Source: Trifolium pratense
Taxonomy: Eukaryota; Streptophyta; Magnoliopsida; Fabales; Fabaceae
DNA length: 64,000 nucleotides
Assembly (NCBI RefSeq): GCF_020283565.1
Contig: NC_060061.1
Coordinates: forward strand, 26,573,362 to 26,637,361
Direction: 5' to 3'
The notes under the pieces: model-generated
The model's input: only the letters and a program-made list of their open reading frames with translations
The model's database searches: none
Told to the model about the DNA's origin: nothing
Shown: piece after piece, positions 21,716-31,540 of the stretch
Layout: the number at the start of each line of letters is the position of its first letter
Numbering within the stretch: position 1 is the stretch's first letter
Made by a program: the position numbers and the translations under genes

Positions 21716-21731
21716 TTTTTGGGGGGCAATT
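21716..21731 (+). other. Polypurine tract of the gypsy element
   Basis: tttttggggggcaatt lies directly before the TG of the 3' LTR. The G6 core is the probable plus-strand primer. Confidence 0.7.
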
Positions 21732-22514
21732 TGTTGGACATAAATTTGGTATTTATCAATTAAATATAATTGGTGGGTCCAATATTTGTTTTGGAGGTTA
21801 TATTATCAAAATAAAACTTTCAAAGTTGGTGTCGAGAACTCCCTATGTCGAAGCAGAAAAGCGTTTCGAGAGCTGTAGAAGATGCGTATAGTTTTGGTTT
21901 TACCAGAAGGCTATCGAAGGCGCAAAATCGAATCGAGAGACAGTTGGGCCAAGCCCAAAAAAGAAACAACGAACGGCCCAAAAGATCTTGGCGCGCGCTG
22001 AAGGAATGAAAGATGAAAGTGGAGAACGTGGTCGACGTGGCAAATGGAGGAGCGTCCAGATGATCGAAGAACAGTTACCACTTTGTAGTAGTATTTATAG
22101 TAGTTTTTCATTCAGAACAAGGGTCACAAAAATTTATACAAACATTCTCTCTAAAAATTCTAAGTACTCAGCGATCGAACGAACGGAATTCAAAGGAGAA
22201 ATGTATGTTTTGTGAACCATCTTTATTTGTAATTGTTTTTCATTCAATGCAATGCAATTTGTTTTCCAGTAATTTTTTCTAAGTCTGAATCCAGATACTC
22301 GCTTGAGAAACTGCTACTTCGAGGCGATTCGAATTAGTTTCTCTTGTATGCTTTAAAATATTTTGGTTCCTAAATGTTTGTTTCCTTATTCAAACGAACA
22401 TTCAAACAGTTTTCTTGAAGCGAATAAACACAAAATTGTCCTGAGATTTACTAGTTGATCTCGCGAGTTTAAATACTTAAACTAGCGGTTGTTTACCAAA
22501 TTCCAACGTAAACA
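21732..22514 (+). repeat. 3' LTR of the gypsy element (783 bp)
   Basis: Same length as the 5' LTR and no difference found by eye along its whole length. A fixed offset of 8981 bases maps one onto the other. It ends CA at 22514 and is followed by the TSD CAACC. Confidence 0.96.
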
Positions 22515-22735
22515 CAACCCCAATTTCCTAACACGAAGGTGGAGTTTTATTTTTAGCAAAAAATTATGAAACTCACTAAATTTATATGAATGATCTATAT
22601 AATATAAATTCTTAATTCAACAATAAATTTTGTATTTGTTAAAGTATAGTATTTCTTTCAATATATATATATAGATAATAAGAATAAGATTACATAATAA
22701 TCTTGACCAAAAAAAAATTACATAATAATTTGATC

Positions 22736-22952
22736 AAACATTCTAGGTCCAATGAAAAACAAATATTTCCTTTATACCAATTTAAAAAATTTGTTTTTAA
22801 TTTTTCTTTTAAGAATAAAAAACATTTTTTTAAAAAAAAAATTAATAAAAAGAAACATTTTTTGGTCAATTATTACCTACTTACCTTCCCTTCATCTACC
22901 TCGAACCAAACGGACCCTTAGTTTCTATTTTTTCATTGGACCTAGAATGTTT
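22736..22952. mobile_element. Small inverted-repeat element (MITE), 217 bp
   Basis: A perfect 24-base inverted repeat, aaacattctaggtccaatga plus aaaa at 22736-22759, recurs inverted at 22929-22952. The interior is AT-rich. TSDs are not clear, so the superfamily is not assigned. Confidence 0.65.
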
Positions 22953-23200
22953 ACACCTTTTTTTTTAATAAGTGCATATAGACATCAATGATTGACTAGA
23001 CATCTCAATTAAGTTGACACTCTTAATAATATAAATAAAGAGAGAAAAAATATGTAAATTGAGGTTAGACCTTACCCCCAAAAATAACCAATAAAAAAGT
23101 GAATAAAATAATCATCCCTCCAAAGAGAATCCACAAAGAACTCGAGATTTAGGTTTGTCGATCCCTTCACCTTCCAATAGAGGATTTATAGGGACATATG

Positions 23201-23466
23201 TGTTAAGAATCATGGAATCGAAGGGATAAAGATCATAGATGTCGGCAAGATAGAGTGCATAAGAGTATTCATGAGGAAGATACTCATAGAAATTCATATT
23301 GAATGAATATAGATTGATAAAAGAATGAGTAAAATGTACAGTAGAGTAGTTTATTTATAGGACTATTGGGAGTAACTAACTCCTAACTAACTTTCTAATC
23401 TCCTAACCAACTTGGTAACCTATCAACTAACTCTAGTTGATTAACTAACTATCTATATTCTTAACA
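23201..23466 (-). repeat. 3' LTR of the non-autonomous element
   Basis: Direct repeat of 25415-25680. The purine tract (minus strand gagtttgagggaggc) abuts it at 23467-23481. A second similar tract occurs internally at about 24266-24281, next to a second gtttgag-rich segment, suggesting an internal duplication. Confidence 0.9.
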
Positions 23467-24635
23467 GCCTCCCTCAAACTCAACATTGGAAAATTTATCA
23501 ATTTGAGTTTGAATTACAGTGCTAAACCCAAATAACAAAGAAACAAAACCATTGAATAACCATTGCTCACTTTAAACTGATGTGAACCAATGAATACCAA
23601 GAACTAACATAAATCTGCACAACTAGTCAGACATCTCCTTAAAACCACTAGATGAGATACCTTTGACAATGATGGAGAGTTGTTGATCTAGTTTTGCAAC
23701 CTCACTTAGAATTCACGGCTTTTCTTTCAAGTTACATCAGCTCATTGTTATAGACTCATTACTTCCAATCATAAAGCTATCACTCAAATTGCTTTATTTG
23801 AACTTGCACTAAAGAATCCTACTAAGTCACTTTAGGTGGGTAACAATCTCCACTGTAGTGTAGCAGCAACAAAGAGTGACAACAAACAATTTGTAGCCCT
23901 CATCAAGCCAAAATAATCTTCATAAGCACAACACTATCTTGATCAATCTGCCATTGAAAACAACTTTGATGCTCCATCTTTTCAAAAATACCAAGCCACA
24001 TCTAATTTTGCAAAGATTCAATCCAAAATTTTGGTCTCAAAGGTTCCTCAATGCAGAAATTGACACAATAATTGTTGAGTAAAAACCATAGAAAAATTGA
24101 TACAAAATATAGGGAATGCATCTGAATTCTGGAAGCAGAATTATTTGTAGCACATCTCATAGCTTATCATATGCCACAACCAATATGAACTTGTACCAAT
24201 TAGTGTTCAACATGTTGCACAACCAAAACTGAACAATTGTGTAGGACTGACTTCTATATTATAATAGCCTCCCTCAAACTCATAGTAAGAAAATTCTTAG
24301 TATGAGTTTGAAAAACAAAAACCAAACAGAAAATGACAAAAGCATTAGCAATTGCAACTGCCAGGATTATAGAAACTGCATCAACATTCTCCCCCTTAGC
24401 TGCAGAAAATCAACCTCAAAATGGTTGAATCTCAAGAACTCCAAATACGCATCATTTTCAAAACAGAACAATGGCCTTACTATTTGGTTTCTTTCTTGCA
24501 AATTCCATATTACAACAGCAACACCATACACAGCCAGTCATCAGAAAAATACCGCTCAAAATTTTCTTCAATCTTTATATAAGAGCAACTTGATCCCAAA
24601 TAAACCAATTGAAAGCACAGAAACTAAAGGATTAC

Positions 24636-25511
24636 TCATGTAATTCTAAAACTGACTAAGCATGAGAAAGAACAATTGGTTGAAATAAGAAAGGGAAAAT
24701 TGTTTTCCGAAGTTCCACCGGGATCGAAAGGGAAGAGTGAAATTGAATCGAAAATTGACGAAAATGAGAGCATAATAGCATAACTGTAAATCTCTAACAT
24801 AATTCCACCGGGATCAAAATCAACGATGCACTCATCATGTAGTTCGAAAGGCCAAACCTGATTGTTGTTTGCGGTGCTACTGATATGTTGTTTCTGTTTT
24901 CCGACGTAGAACCAAGAAGCGAAAGGCCTTATGGCGGCAACACCGTAAACAGATCCATAGCATAGCGGAACTCTACCTTTGATAAGATTCTCCGACTTCT
25001 TGATTTCTGCAGAAACGCCAAACTCAGATTTGCATTCGTTCAATCCTTTGATTGCTTCAGAAACCAAAATTTCAGAATCAAGATTCTTCGATTTCTCGTC
25101 GTCTTCCGAAGCTGCAAACGCAGATTTATTGTTGCAACTTAAAGCAACAAGAACACATGCAATTTCCCCGATCTTGATGGTGAATCCATCAATTGTTGGC
25201 TTGATTGGAGTTATTGAAGCGAATTGAACGGCGGAAAAATCTGAATTCCCAAAACTGCCAAAACAAATGTGATTGCAGATTGTTGAAGATTGAGCTTCTG
25301 ATGCAGAAACCTCCATAGCTACATCATGAGAAAGAGCTTCATCTTCATCAATGGCTGAATCGAAATCGGCAGCGGAATCTTCATCTTCATCCCTTGGGTA
25401 TCGCTCTGATACCATGTTAAGAATCATGGAATCGAAGGGATAAAGATCATAGATGTCGGCAAGATAGAGTGCATAAGAGTATCCATGAGGAAGATACTCA
25501 TAGAAATTCAT
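24636..25511 (-). CDS. ORF of unknown function starting inside the LTR (291 aa)
   Basis: The first about 32 codons (MNFYEYLPHGYSYALYLADI...) lie in the 5' LTR. The frame crosses the LTR end and the primer-binding site (MVSERYPRDEDEDSAAD, an acidic stretch) and remains open for another 250 codons. The rest contains a mixed region (GFTIKIGEIACVLVALS; NKSAFAASEDDEKSKNLD; GVAAIRPFASWFYVGKQ) and a hydrophobic tail near residues 240-285. I recognise no gag, protease or other family. It might be a remnant of a captured host gene, or translated by accident of sequence. The left LTR preserves the same N-terminal codons and then runs into flanking DNA (23112-23297), so that copy is only a shadow. Confidence 0.45.
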   Translation of the reverse strand: MNFYEYLPHGYSYALYLADIYDLYPFDSMILNMVSERYPRDEDEDSAADFDSAIDEDEALSHDVAMEVSASEAQSSTICNHICFGSFGNSDFSAVQFASITPIKPTIDGFTIKIGEIACVLVALSCNNKSAFAASEDDEKSKNLDSEILVSEAIKGLNECKSEFGVSAEIKKSENLIKGRVPLCYGSVYGVAAIRPFASWFYVGKQKQHISSTANNNQVWPFELHDECIVDFDPGGIMLEIYSYAIMLSFSSIFDSISLFPFDPGGTSENNFPFLISTNCSFSCLVSFRIT

Positions 25512-25680
25512 ATTGAATGAATATAGATTGATAAAAGAATGAGTAAAATGTACAGTAGAGTAATTTATTTATAGGACTATTTGGAGTAACTAGCTCCTAA
25601 CTAACTTTCTAATCTCCTAACCAACTTGATAACCTATCAACTAACTATAGTTGATTAACCAACTATCTATATTCTTAACA
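25415..25680 (-). repeat. 5' LTR of the non-autonomous element, with TATA-like promoter
   Basis: On the minus strand CCTATAAATAAATT (about 25562-25575) is followed about 50 bases later by AATATGAATTTC, the ATG of the internal ORF at 25511. The primer-binding site lies at about 25396-25414. Confidence 0.85.
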
Positions 25681-25685
25681 ATATG

Positions 25686-27138
25686 TGATGTGACACCCTT
25701 AAAAATTAGAACGAGTATTATATGATTGTCCAACATATTTAGTCAATCTTTTGTTCTTCTTTTATTTTTAGTATGATAATGGGTAAAAAGTATATCTAGC
25801 TTTCACCATCTAAATGATCATCCTATACTATCACCTCATCTAGATAATTTACACATAAAATACAAAAGTTTTCATAATTTTGGAGGATACATAACATGGA
25901 AAATATTGCAAATTTATCATTTCAATGTTTTTAATAGTCTTTACTCATTTAAATATGTTTAACATTTATAATTTTAGATAAGTAAAATATTTTATTTTAT
26001 AATTTTCATTTTCTTTTCAACAAAAGAGGATATTTTTTATAATTTAATATTAAATAACTTTGAATAATGTTTTGATTATATACTAAAATCATACCTAGAT
26101 ACATTAGTTTTTCAATGAACCTAAAAAAATAAAATTTATTTTATAATAAGAAACAAAGAAAGTTTGATATTGTGATTTATGAATTTATTTAATTGAAGAT
26201 CTGGTAATAAAAATATACTCACATGGTCCCCTTAATCCAAACTTAATTGATAAAAGCATTGTATGTTTGTATTATGCAGGGATCAAAATTTATATTTTAT
26301 TGTTACTTTCACTTATTTGCTTTAAAAAATAAAATTTCAATCGCTAAATTACAAAAATCTACCCACATGAATACTAGTAGAGATACAAACACTTCTTATT
26401 ATCATCCCTAACTAATATTTGAAAGTGAAAAAGGTTGTTTCGTAAAAGTGAAGACCTCATTGTGTCAAAAAAAAAAAGTGAAGACCTCATTTAACTTGAG
26501 GGGAAAGTGCAGGTGAATTTGGTGGGCCTCTTGTGTGTTATAAAGATAAGCAAAATAACTGCATTCATAATGGAGCTACTCATTTTTGAGTACTTAAGTG
26601 GACCCCATATATACACATCACTCATTTATAATTTTTTTAATAATAGTACATAATAAGTACTAAATTCCTCCAACCCAAAACCTCTTCAAAAGTTCTAAAT
26701 TGGTCTCACTAGTAGCACATCTATCCAATAACTCAACATCATTTTAAATGGGTCCCACAAAATTTTTTAGGTACTATGTCTTATTGTAGAACTAGTACCT
26801 ATTAGCTACAATTTTATTTTTGCTCCAATGAAAGTACCTATTAGATACTAATACTTAAAAATATAAGTACTACCATTGGAGATGGTCTAAGGTTGATTTT
26901 GATATCTTAATCATCCTATTCCTGCCATTGACTTGAAAAGGGACGTTAATTAATTCTTTTTTGCTAAAATAAATGTGACCAAGTTACCGATGATAAATTT
27001 ATCTGTGAAATAGGAGTACTATGTTTTTTATTTTTATAGAAGGGTCATGCTAATTATCCTCTCAAGAAATACTTATATGGGACAAGTCTAAAAAATTAGT
27101 ATTTTTTAGAAAAATTCACATTAAATTTAAAAAAATTA
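25686..27138. other. AT-rich intergenic region, no gene
   Basis: No coding family seen. About 26565-26890 reads like a decayed repeat (agtacttaagtggacccc and later aagtactaccattggag strings). A 17-base duplication, gtgaagacctcattta-like, occurs at about 26446 and 26478. Confidence 0.5.
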
Positions 27139-27177
27139 GAAAAATGTTAAACAGTACTCCGGGATACTAGTTAAGCA
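27139..27177 (+). repeat. Isolated hairpin end of the double-hairpin MITE family
   Basis: gaaaaatgttaaacagtact followed by ccgggatactagttaag matches the left end of the family defined by 37205-37378 and 49335-49506. The other end was not found nearby, though gggtcatgctaat occurs at 27042-27054. Confidence 0.45.
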
Positions 27178-27555
27178 TATCAAATCATCATCCATGAATC
27201 GAACAAAGAACAACTCAACGAGTCTTTGAACCTTTGTGATGGCGAGGTGAAATCCAAACAACGAAAACAGTGGATCTTAAGCATTGGCCTAACATTTAGG
27301 AAACAGAGGGAAGGGAGAGAAAAACAGTAGCTAAATTTCACTATGAAAGAGGGAATTTCCGGCGAGGAAAAATGAAATGTTGGGGAAATTGGGAAAGAGA
27401 GACTGAAAAAAATAAAGAGTGAAAACGTAAAATAAAACGCGGATGTTGATTCTTATATTAAAACATCAAATTAAATTTTAGTCATAGCTAGATCGTGACA
27501 AATGGAGTTTAATTACCCACGGTCCAAATAACCATGGATAATAGCTTGTGGCTAA

Positions 27556-27575
27556 ATAGCGAATTTTTTGTAGTG
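27556..27575 (-). repeat. CACTA-type terminal sequence
   Basis: The segment ends gaattttttgtagtg, so the minus strand starts CACTACAAAAAATTCGC, a typical CACTA (En/Spm) terminus in plants. The preceding 27480-27560 may be its subterminal part. The opposite end was not found. Confidence 0.5.
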
Positions 27576-28261
27576 TACAGTGTTACTTAATTGGATATAT
27601 GTGTAAAAAACATTACACAGTTGTGTGTTAATGTGTATAAATTAAACTCTCTAATTAAAGACAACAATGCAATTTGCTAGTAAATTAAATTTACCGGTAC
27701 AAATATTACTAAACTTACTATTATCCGTCCCTAAATATAAAACTCTTTTGAGAAAACATGAATATTAAGAAAGTTGGTATTAAATTTGTTGATAATTGAT
27801 ACTATTGTTTTTACAATTTTATCATTTAAGATAGAGAATGAGTTAATGTTTTTTAGTTTTTGGTGTATTTATTAGAGATTGTAGAAAAAAAAATACACTA
27901 TAATTAGGGATATGTTGGTAAAGAAATATTTAATGCCCTTGGAAATTTGAAAGGGGTCTTATAAAAAAGGACAAATAAAAATCTCAATAGGATCTTATAA
28001 CTAGGGACAGAGGTAGTAGTAGAATTTGGGTGACTTAAATTTCGCCATATTTGTAGATATTTTATCGTTGTATGATGTTAATTAATGTATAGTTGTGACT
28101 TATGAGTTTATTCGTAGATTCAACTTTTTTTCGGTTTTTAACAATTTAAGTTTATATTGTACGATGAATTTTTTATTTTTTTTATAGTTATCATGATACT
28201 GGTACGAAGTTTCTATTGCCGTTAGTAATGATTAATATCTGTCGAGAAATTTGTGGGAGCA
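27576..28261. other. AT-rich intergenic region, no gene
   Basis: 27721-28020 has the style of an old Stowaway-like repeat (tatccgtccctaaatataaaac ... ggatcttataactagggacagagg). No exact TIR/TSD pair was confirmed. Confidence 0.4.
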
Positions 28262-28269
28262 CACCTCCC

Positions 28270-28859
28270 CAGGGAGGATTTAAGGCTATGCAATTGGGGG
28301 CAGCTGCCCCCACTGTATTCTTATTTGGTGTTTGATTAACATGAGATATTTAGTTTATGTGGCTATGTAAAATTGTGTTTTGCCCCCACTAGATAGCAAT
28401 TCATACATGAAAGGTTCCACTAATTTCTATCTTTCTATTTGTAGATCCTTCAATACTTTTAACAAGGAAAATTAATAGCACATTATGACTATTACTAAAA
28501 TGTCATAGCTATATTTGATGTTGATTTTTTTTTTTATATTCTAAGGAAATTTTGTAGTATTAATAAGAGATATAATAATAGAACATACTAAAAATTTTTT
28601 TTTTTTAATCTCTATGAGCATTATTCACTTGGTACAAACATTGCATATAATATGCCGGACCAAAGTCCAAAACTTAATATATCCATTTATTCACGTTAAA
28701 AAAGATAAAAATTTAATCACTAGACTACCTGATAAACAATATATCTTCTTTTTTTCGTTAATGATAATCTCGTCATTATTTTAGTACGTACGAATTAAAA
28801 AATATATTTATCACATGTAATTTTGCCCCCACCAACTAAATTTTCTGGATCCGTCCCTG
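28270..28859. mobile_element. Non-autonomous hAT-type element (590 bp) with 8-bp TSD
   Basis: The ends are inverted (left CAGGGAGGAT..., right ...ATCCGTCCCTG), with G/C-rich subterminal strings tgggggcagctgccccc and ttttgcccccacc. It is flanked by a perfect 8-bp duplication CACCTCCC at 28262-28269 and 28860-28867. An 8-bp TSD is characteristic of hAT. The interior has no ORF of note. Confidence 0.85.
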
Positions 28860-28965
28860 CACCTCCCAGCCGAATTTTCTCCATACACATGAGACAAGAA
28901 TCGAACTTTTGGCTACATGTTTATTGTTGGTGTATGATGAATCATGTTTTTATTATTTTTTGGTA

Positions 28966-29091
28966 CATAGACGAAATGACAAAGTGATTATAAACTCACA
29001 CAGACAAGTGAGAGAATCAGAGTTTCGAACCCCAGTCATAACATCTAGCCTAACAATTTTGACATATTTTTATATCAATTGAGTTATGACT
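28966..29091 (-). mobile_element. tRNA-derived SINE, minus strand
   Basis: On the minus strand a box-A-like aagtcataactcaattgata start is followed by taggctagatgttatgac and a box-B-like actggggttcgaaactc, the layout of a common legume SINE. The element at 62533-62650 (plus strand) is a relative. No exact TSD was found. Confidence 0.65.
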
Positions 29092-31100
29092 TGCGTTTAA
29101 TAATCCATTACACTTTTTACGTGTGATGGATTGTTAAACGGAGAAGGAAAGGGTAAACGGTGGTGAATGTTTGAATGGTGACTGAGATATGAGAGTGATG
29201 ATAGTGATACCACCAACGGCAACGGTGGGATGGATATTCATCATGTCATGTCATATATCTTGCACCGCTGCTTTTCCATTACACCTTTTGCATTTATGTT
29301 GGTTCCACATCGCCCCCATAGTCTCTCCCAACCGTTCAATAGGTTCTTCTTCCCCCACGTAATATCTGGGCATGGCAACGTGTTTGAGAATGGATTTTCT
29401 CCTCTCAAACTCATATATTTTCCCTCCGTTATACCTTTTGTACTAAATATGAAAATTCAAATGACATACATAAGTGATCGAAAAGTAGGGAATAAAAATT
29501 ATGACAACAAAATATTTGAATGAACAAAAGGTGCAGAATTTTTTTTATAAAAACTAGAAATAAAATTTGAAATTTTTATAGGAATCAAAAATATATTTAA
29601 CTTTTTCTATTATCGTAGGACGAATATTATATAGTACAAAATTAGCCTCGTTATAAAATTACTCATTATTGCAAGGGTGTTTGTCCACAGTATGATAATT
29701 ATAATTGTAATATTTATAAATGACAATTTGTTCATATATAAATATTATTAAATTTGTTGAGGGTGATATTTCTCATTTTAATATAGCAAATTTTCACATA
29801 CGTGTCTTATAAACCATAAAAGTAAAAACACACAAAAAAAAATACTATTAATTAAATTTCATTATAAATTTTTAAAATAGAGTAAAGAATATTTGTAATG
29901 AGTTAAAATTTAGGATCGACGTTCATTATATCTATCTAGAGTGGGGTAAGATTATTTGTGATAATATGCTTGAAATCTATTTTTCTATCATTTTGAAATG
30001 GATGGAGTAGTAATATGGATTTCCACTACATTGGACAAACTTGCATTTGTTTTGGGAATCATTGATAAATATATGTCCCATATTTTTTTTATCACGCGTC
30101 TATTTGAATTATAAATATGACTAAATTTTAAAGTTGACAAATTTGATTAAAAAATATTTTTGTTTATAATTTTAAAAAATTATATATTAGTTACTTATAA
30201 TAGCGACCTTCTAAGTTTAGTCCTTACTTAATTTTTAAAAAAAATTTAGTCCCTAAAAATTATCATGCACTCAATTTTGGCATGATTGTTATGACAACTT
30301 GTATTTTCAAATGATTTTTCGCAGATATGTTTAGAACATCATAAAAACTTTCTCTAGAAAAAAATGAGCTTAAAATTTAATTTTAACTCATAATTTTTGT
30401 TACATTTATTTTCAACTTTGTCGGTTTAAAAATTCTTATTTAATTATCAAGTTGAAACATGCTAAATATTAGTAAATAAACCTTAATGATAATTTAAACA
30501 AATTTAATTTTAGCAGAGACTAAAACTAAAACTATGTGCAAGAAAAAACTTATAAAAAACTTATATGACTGTTATCAAAAAAAAAAAAAAAAACTTATAT
30601 GACTAAAAAATAAATAAAAAGTTCATTATAAAATAAATAAATAAATAAATAAAAAGTTAACTTAAAAGTTCTACCTAGTAAACCCTATTTTCATTTCTTT
30701 TTTTGGTTTTTTAAAAAAAGAGATCTCATAATCTAGAGTTCGATCGTGAAGTAAGTAAAACCTAACAAAAAATTATTTCTATTAAAAAATAAAGTTGGAT
30801 TATTCCGAACGATTTATTCCATATGAAACTCATCAACCACTCGAATATGATGGATGTGCAGTTGATTTTTCTATGCAATCACTTTATAATCGTTCGATCA
30901 TGATCAGACGATTTAAACAAATGCAGTCAATCAATACAGATCTTAAATCGTGGCTATCTGATCTTAATCGCACGACTACATGACTGCACGACTGCACCAA
31001 CAAACTGACTGCATGGAATCCGGCTCCAAATATGATATTATGGCTTAAACCAAATATGATATTATGGCTTAAACCCTATTTTGAATAAAACAAAGAAGTA
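29092..31100. other. Intergenic region upstream of the GRAS gene
   Basis: AT-rich with no recognisable gene. The 30795-30983 frame (MDYSERFIPYETHQ...) has no family I know and no support. A 22-base unit, ccaaatatgatattatggctta, is tandemly duplicated at about 31027-31071. Confidence 0.5.
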
Positions 31101-31116
31101 GAAGAAAATAGAGTGA

Positions 31117-31401
31117 GTGGGACCAAGAGCACGAGGATGGTCCCATTTTGAAAGACATTTTTTATTTTATAGTCGTTCGTTCATTCATTCATTCATTCTA
31201 GGTTCTCCCTCTCCTCCCGAGTGCCTCTCTTCTCCCCACTCCAAATCACACACAACTTCCAACGGTTCAATTCAATCTCTCTCTCTCTCACTCACTCTTT
31301 TCTTTTCTACTTCACTTTCACACTTCCAAACCCAAAACCAAATCTACTTCCTCCTCAACTCTCTCACCCACTCACTCACTTCATCACCATATCTTCTAGG
31401 T

Positions 31402-31432
<31 letters not shown>

Positions 31433-31540
31433 TACCTTCACTCTTTTCTACTTAAATTCAATTCAAATTTAAACCTTTTTTTTTTAGTTCTAATATAACA
31501 ACTTAATCATTTTTTGAATTTTGCAGGCAGTGGAAACTTA
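31117..31540 (+). promoter_or_regulatory. 5' leader region of the GRAS gene, pyrimidine-rich, probable 5'-UTR intron
   Basis: A long CT-rich leader with (ATTC)n at about 31180-31198 and (CT)n at about 31400-31429. The sequence ttttgcag|gcagtgg ending at 31526 is a good 3' splice site just before the ATG, and a possible donor lies at cttctag|gttctc near 31399. That would put an intron in the leader. Confidence 0.5.

Larger units (their letters stand above)
12751..22514 (+). mobile_element. Complete Ty3/gypsy retrotransposon, Tat lineage, apparently recently inserted
   Basis: A 9764-bp element with two 783-bp LTRs that look identical base for base by eye, flanked by a 5-bp TSD CAACC (12746-12750 and 22515-22519). 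Inside, in order: a primer site, a long intact gag-protease ORF, an intact overlapping pol ORF (RT, RNase H, a second RNase H-like domain, integrase), an antisense ORF, a poly-A tract and a polypurine tract. The order RT-RNase H-integrase defines Ty3/gypsy. The second, archaeal-type RNase H-like domain and the gag type point to the Tat (Tat/Ogre) lineage. It lacks the extra ORF upstream of gag that characterises Ogre. Identical LTRs and open frames suggest it may still be competent. Confidence 0.95.
23201..25680 (-). mobile_element. Non-autonomous LTR retrotransposon without pol (2480 bp), minus strand
   Basis: Two 266-bp LTRs (23201-23466 and 25415-25680) both begin TGTTAAGAAT and end TCTTAACA. 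The element is flanked by a perfect 5-bp TSD ATATG (23196-23200 and 25681-25685). Next to the right LTR, gctctgatacca is the complement of a TGGTATCAGAGC initiator-Met primer site. Next to the left LTR, gcctccctcaaactca is the complement of a polypurine tract. Hence it runs right to left. By eye the LTRs differ at about seven positions. No gag, integrase or RT is recognisable. It must have been mobilised by a partner element, probably a copia type. Confidence 0.92.

Noticed and set aside
23112..23297. 61-codon minus-strand ORF
   Set aside because: The first half is the LTR-encoded start of the non-autonomous element's ORF and the rest is chance reading into flanking DNA.
29230..29523. 97-codon ORF
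   Set aside because: No recognisable family and composition like the surrounding spacer.
30795..30983. 62-codon ORF upstream of the GRAS gene
   Set aside because: No known family and no splice or promoter context. Too short to support.
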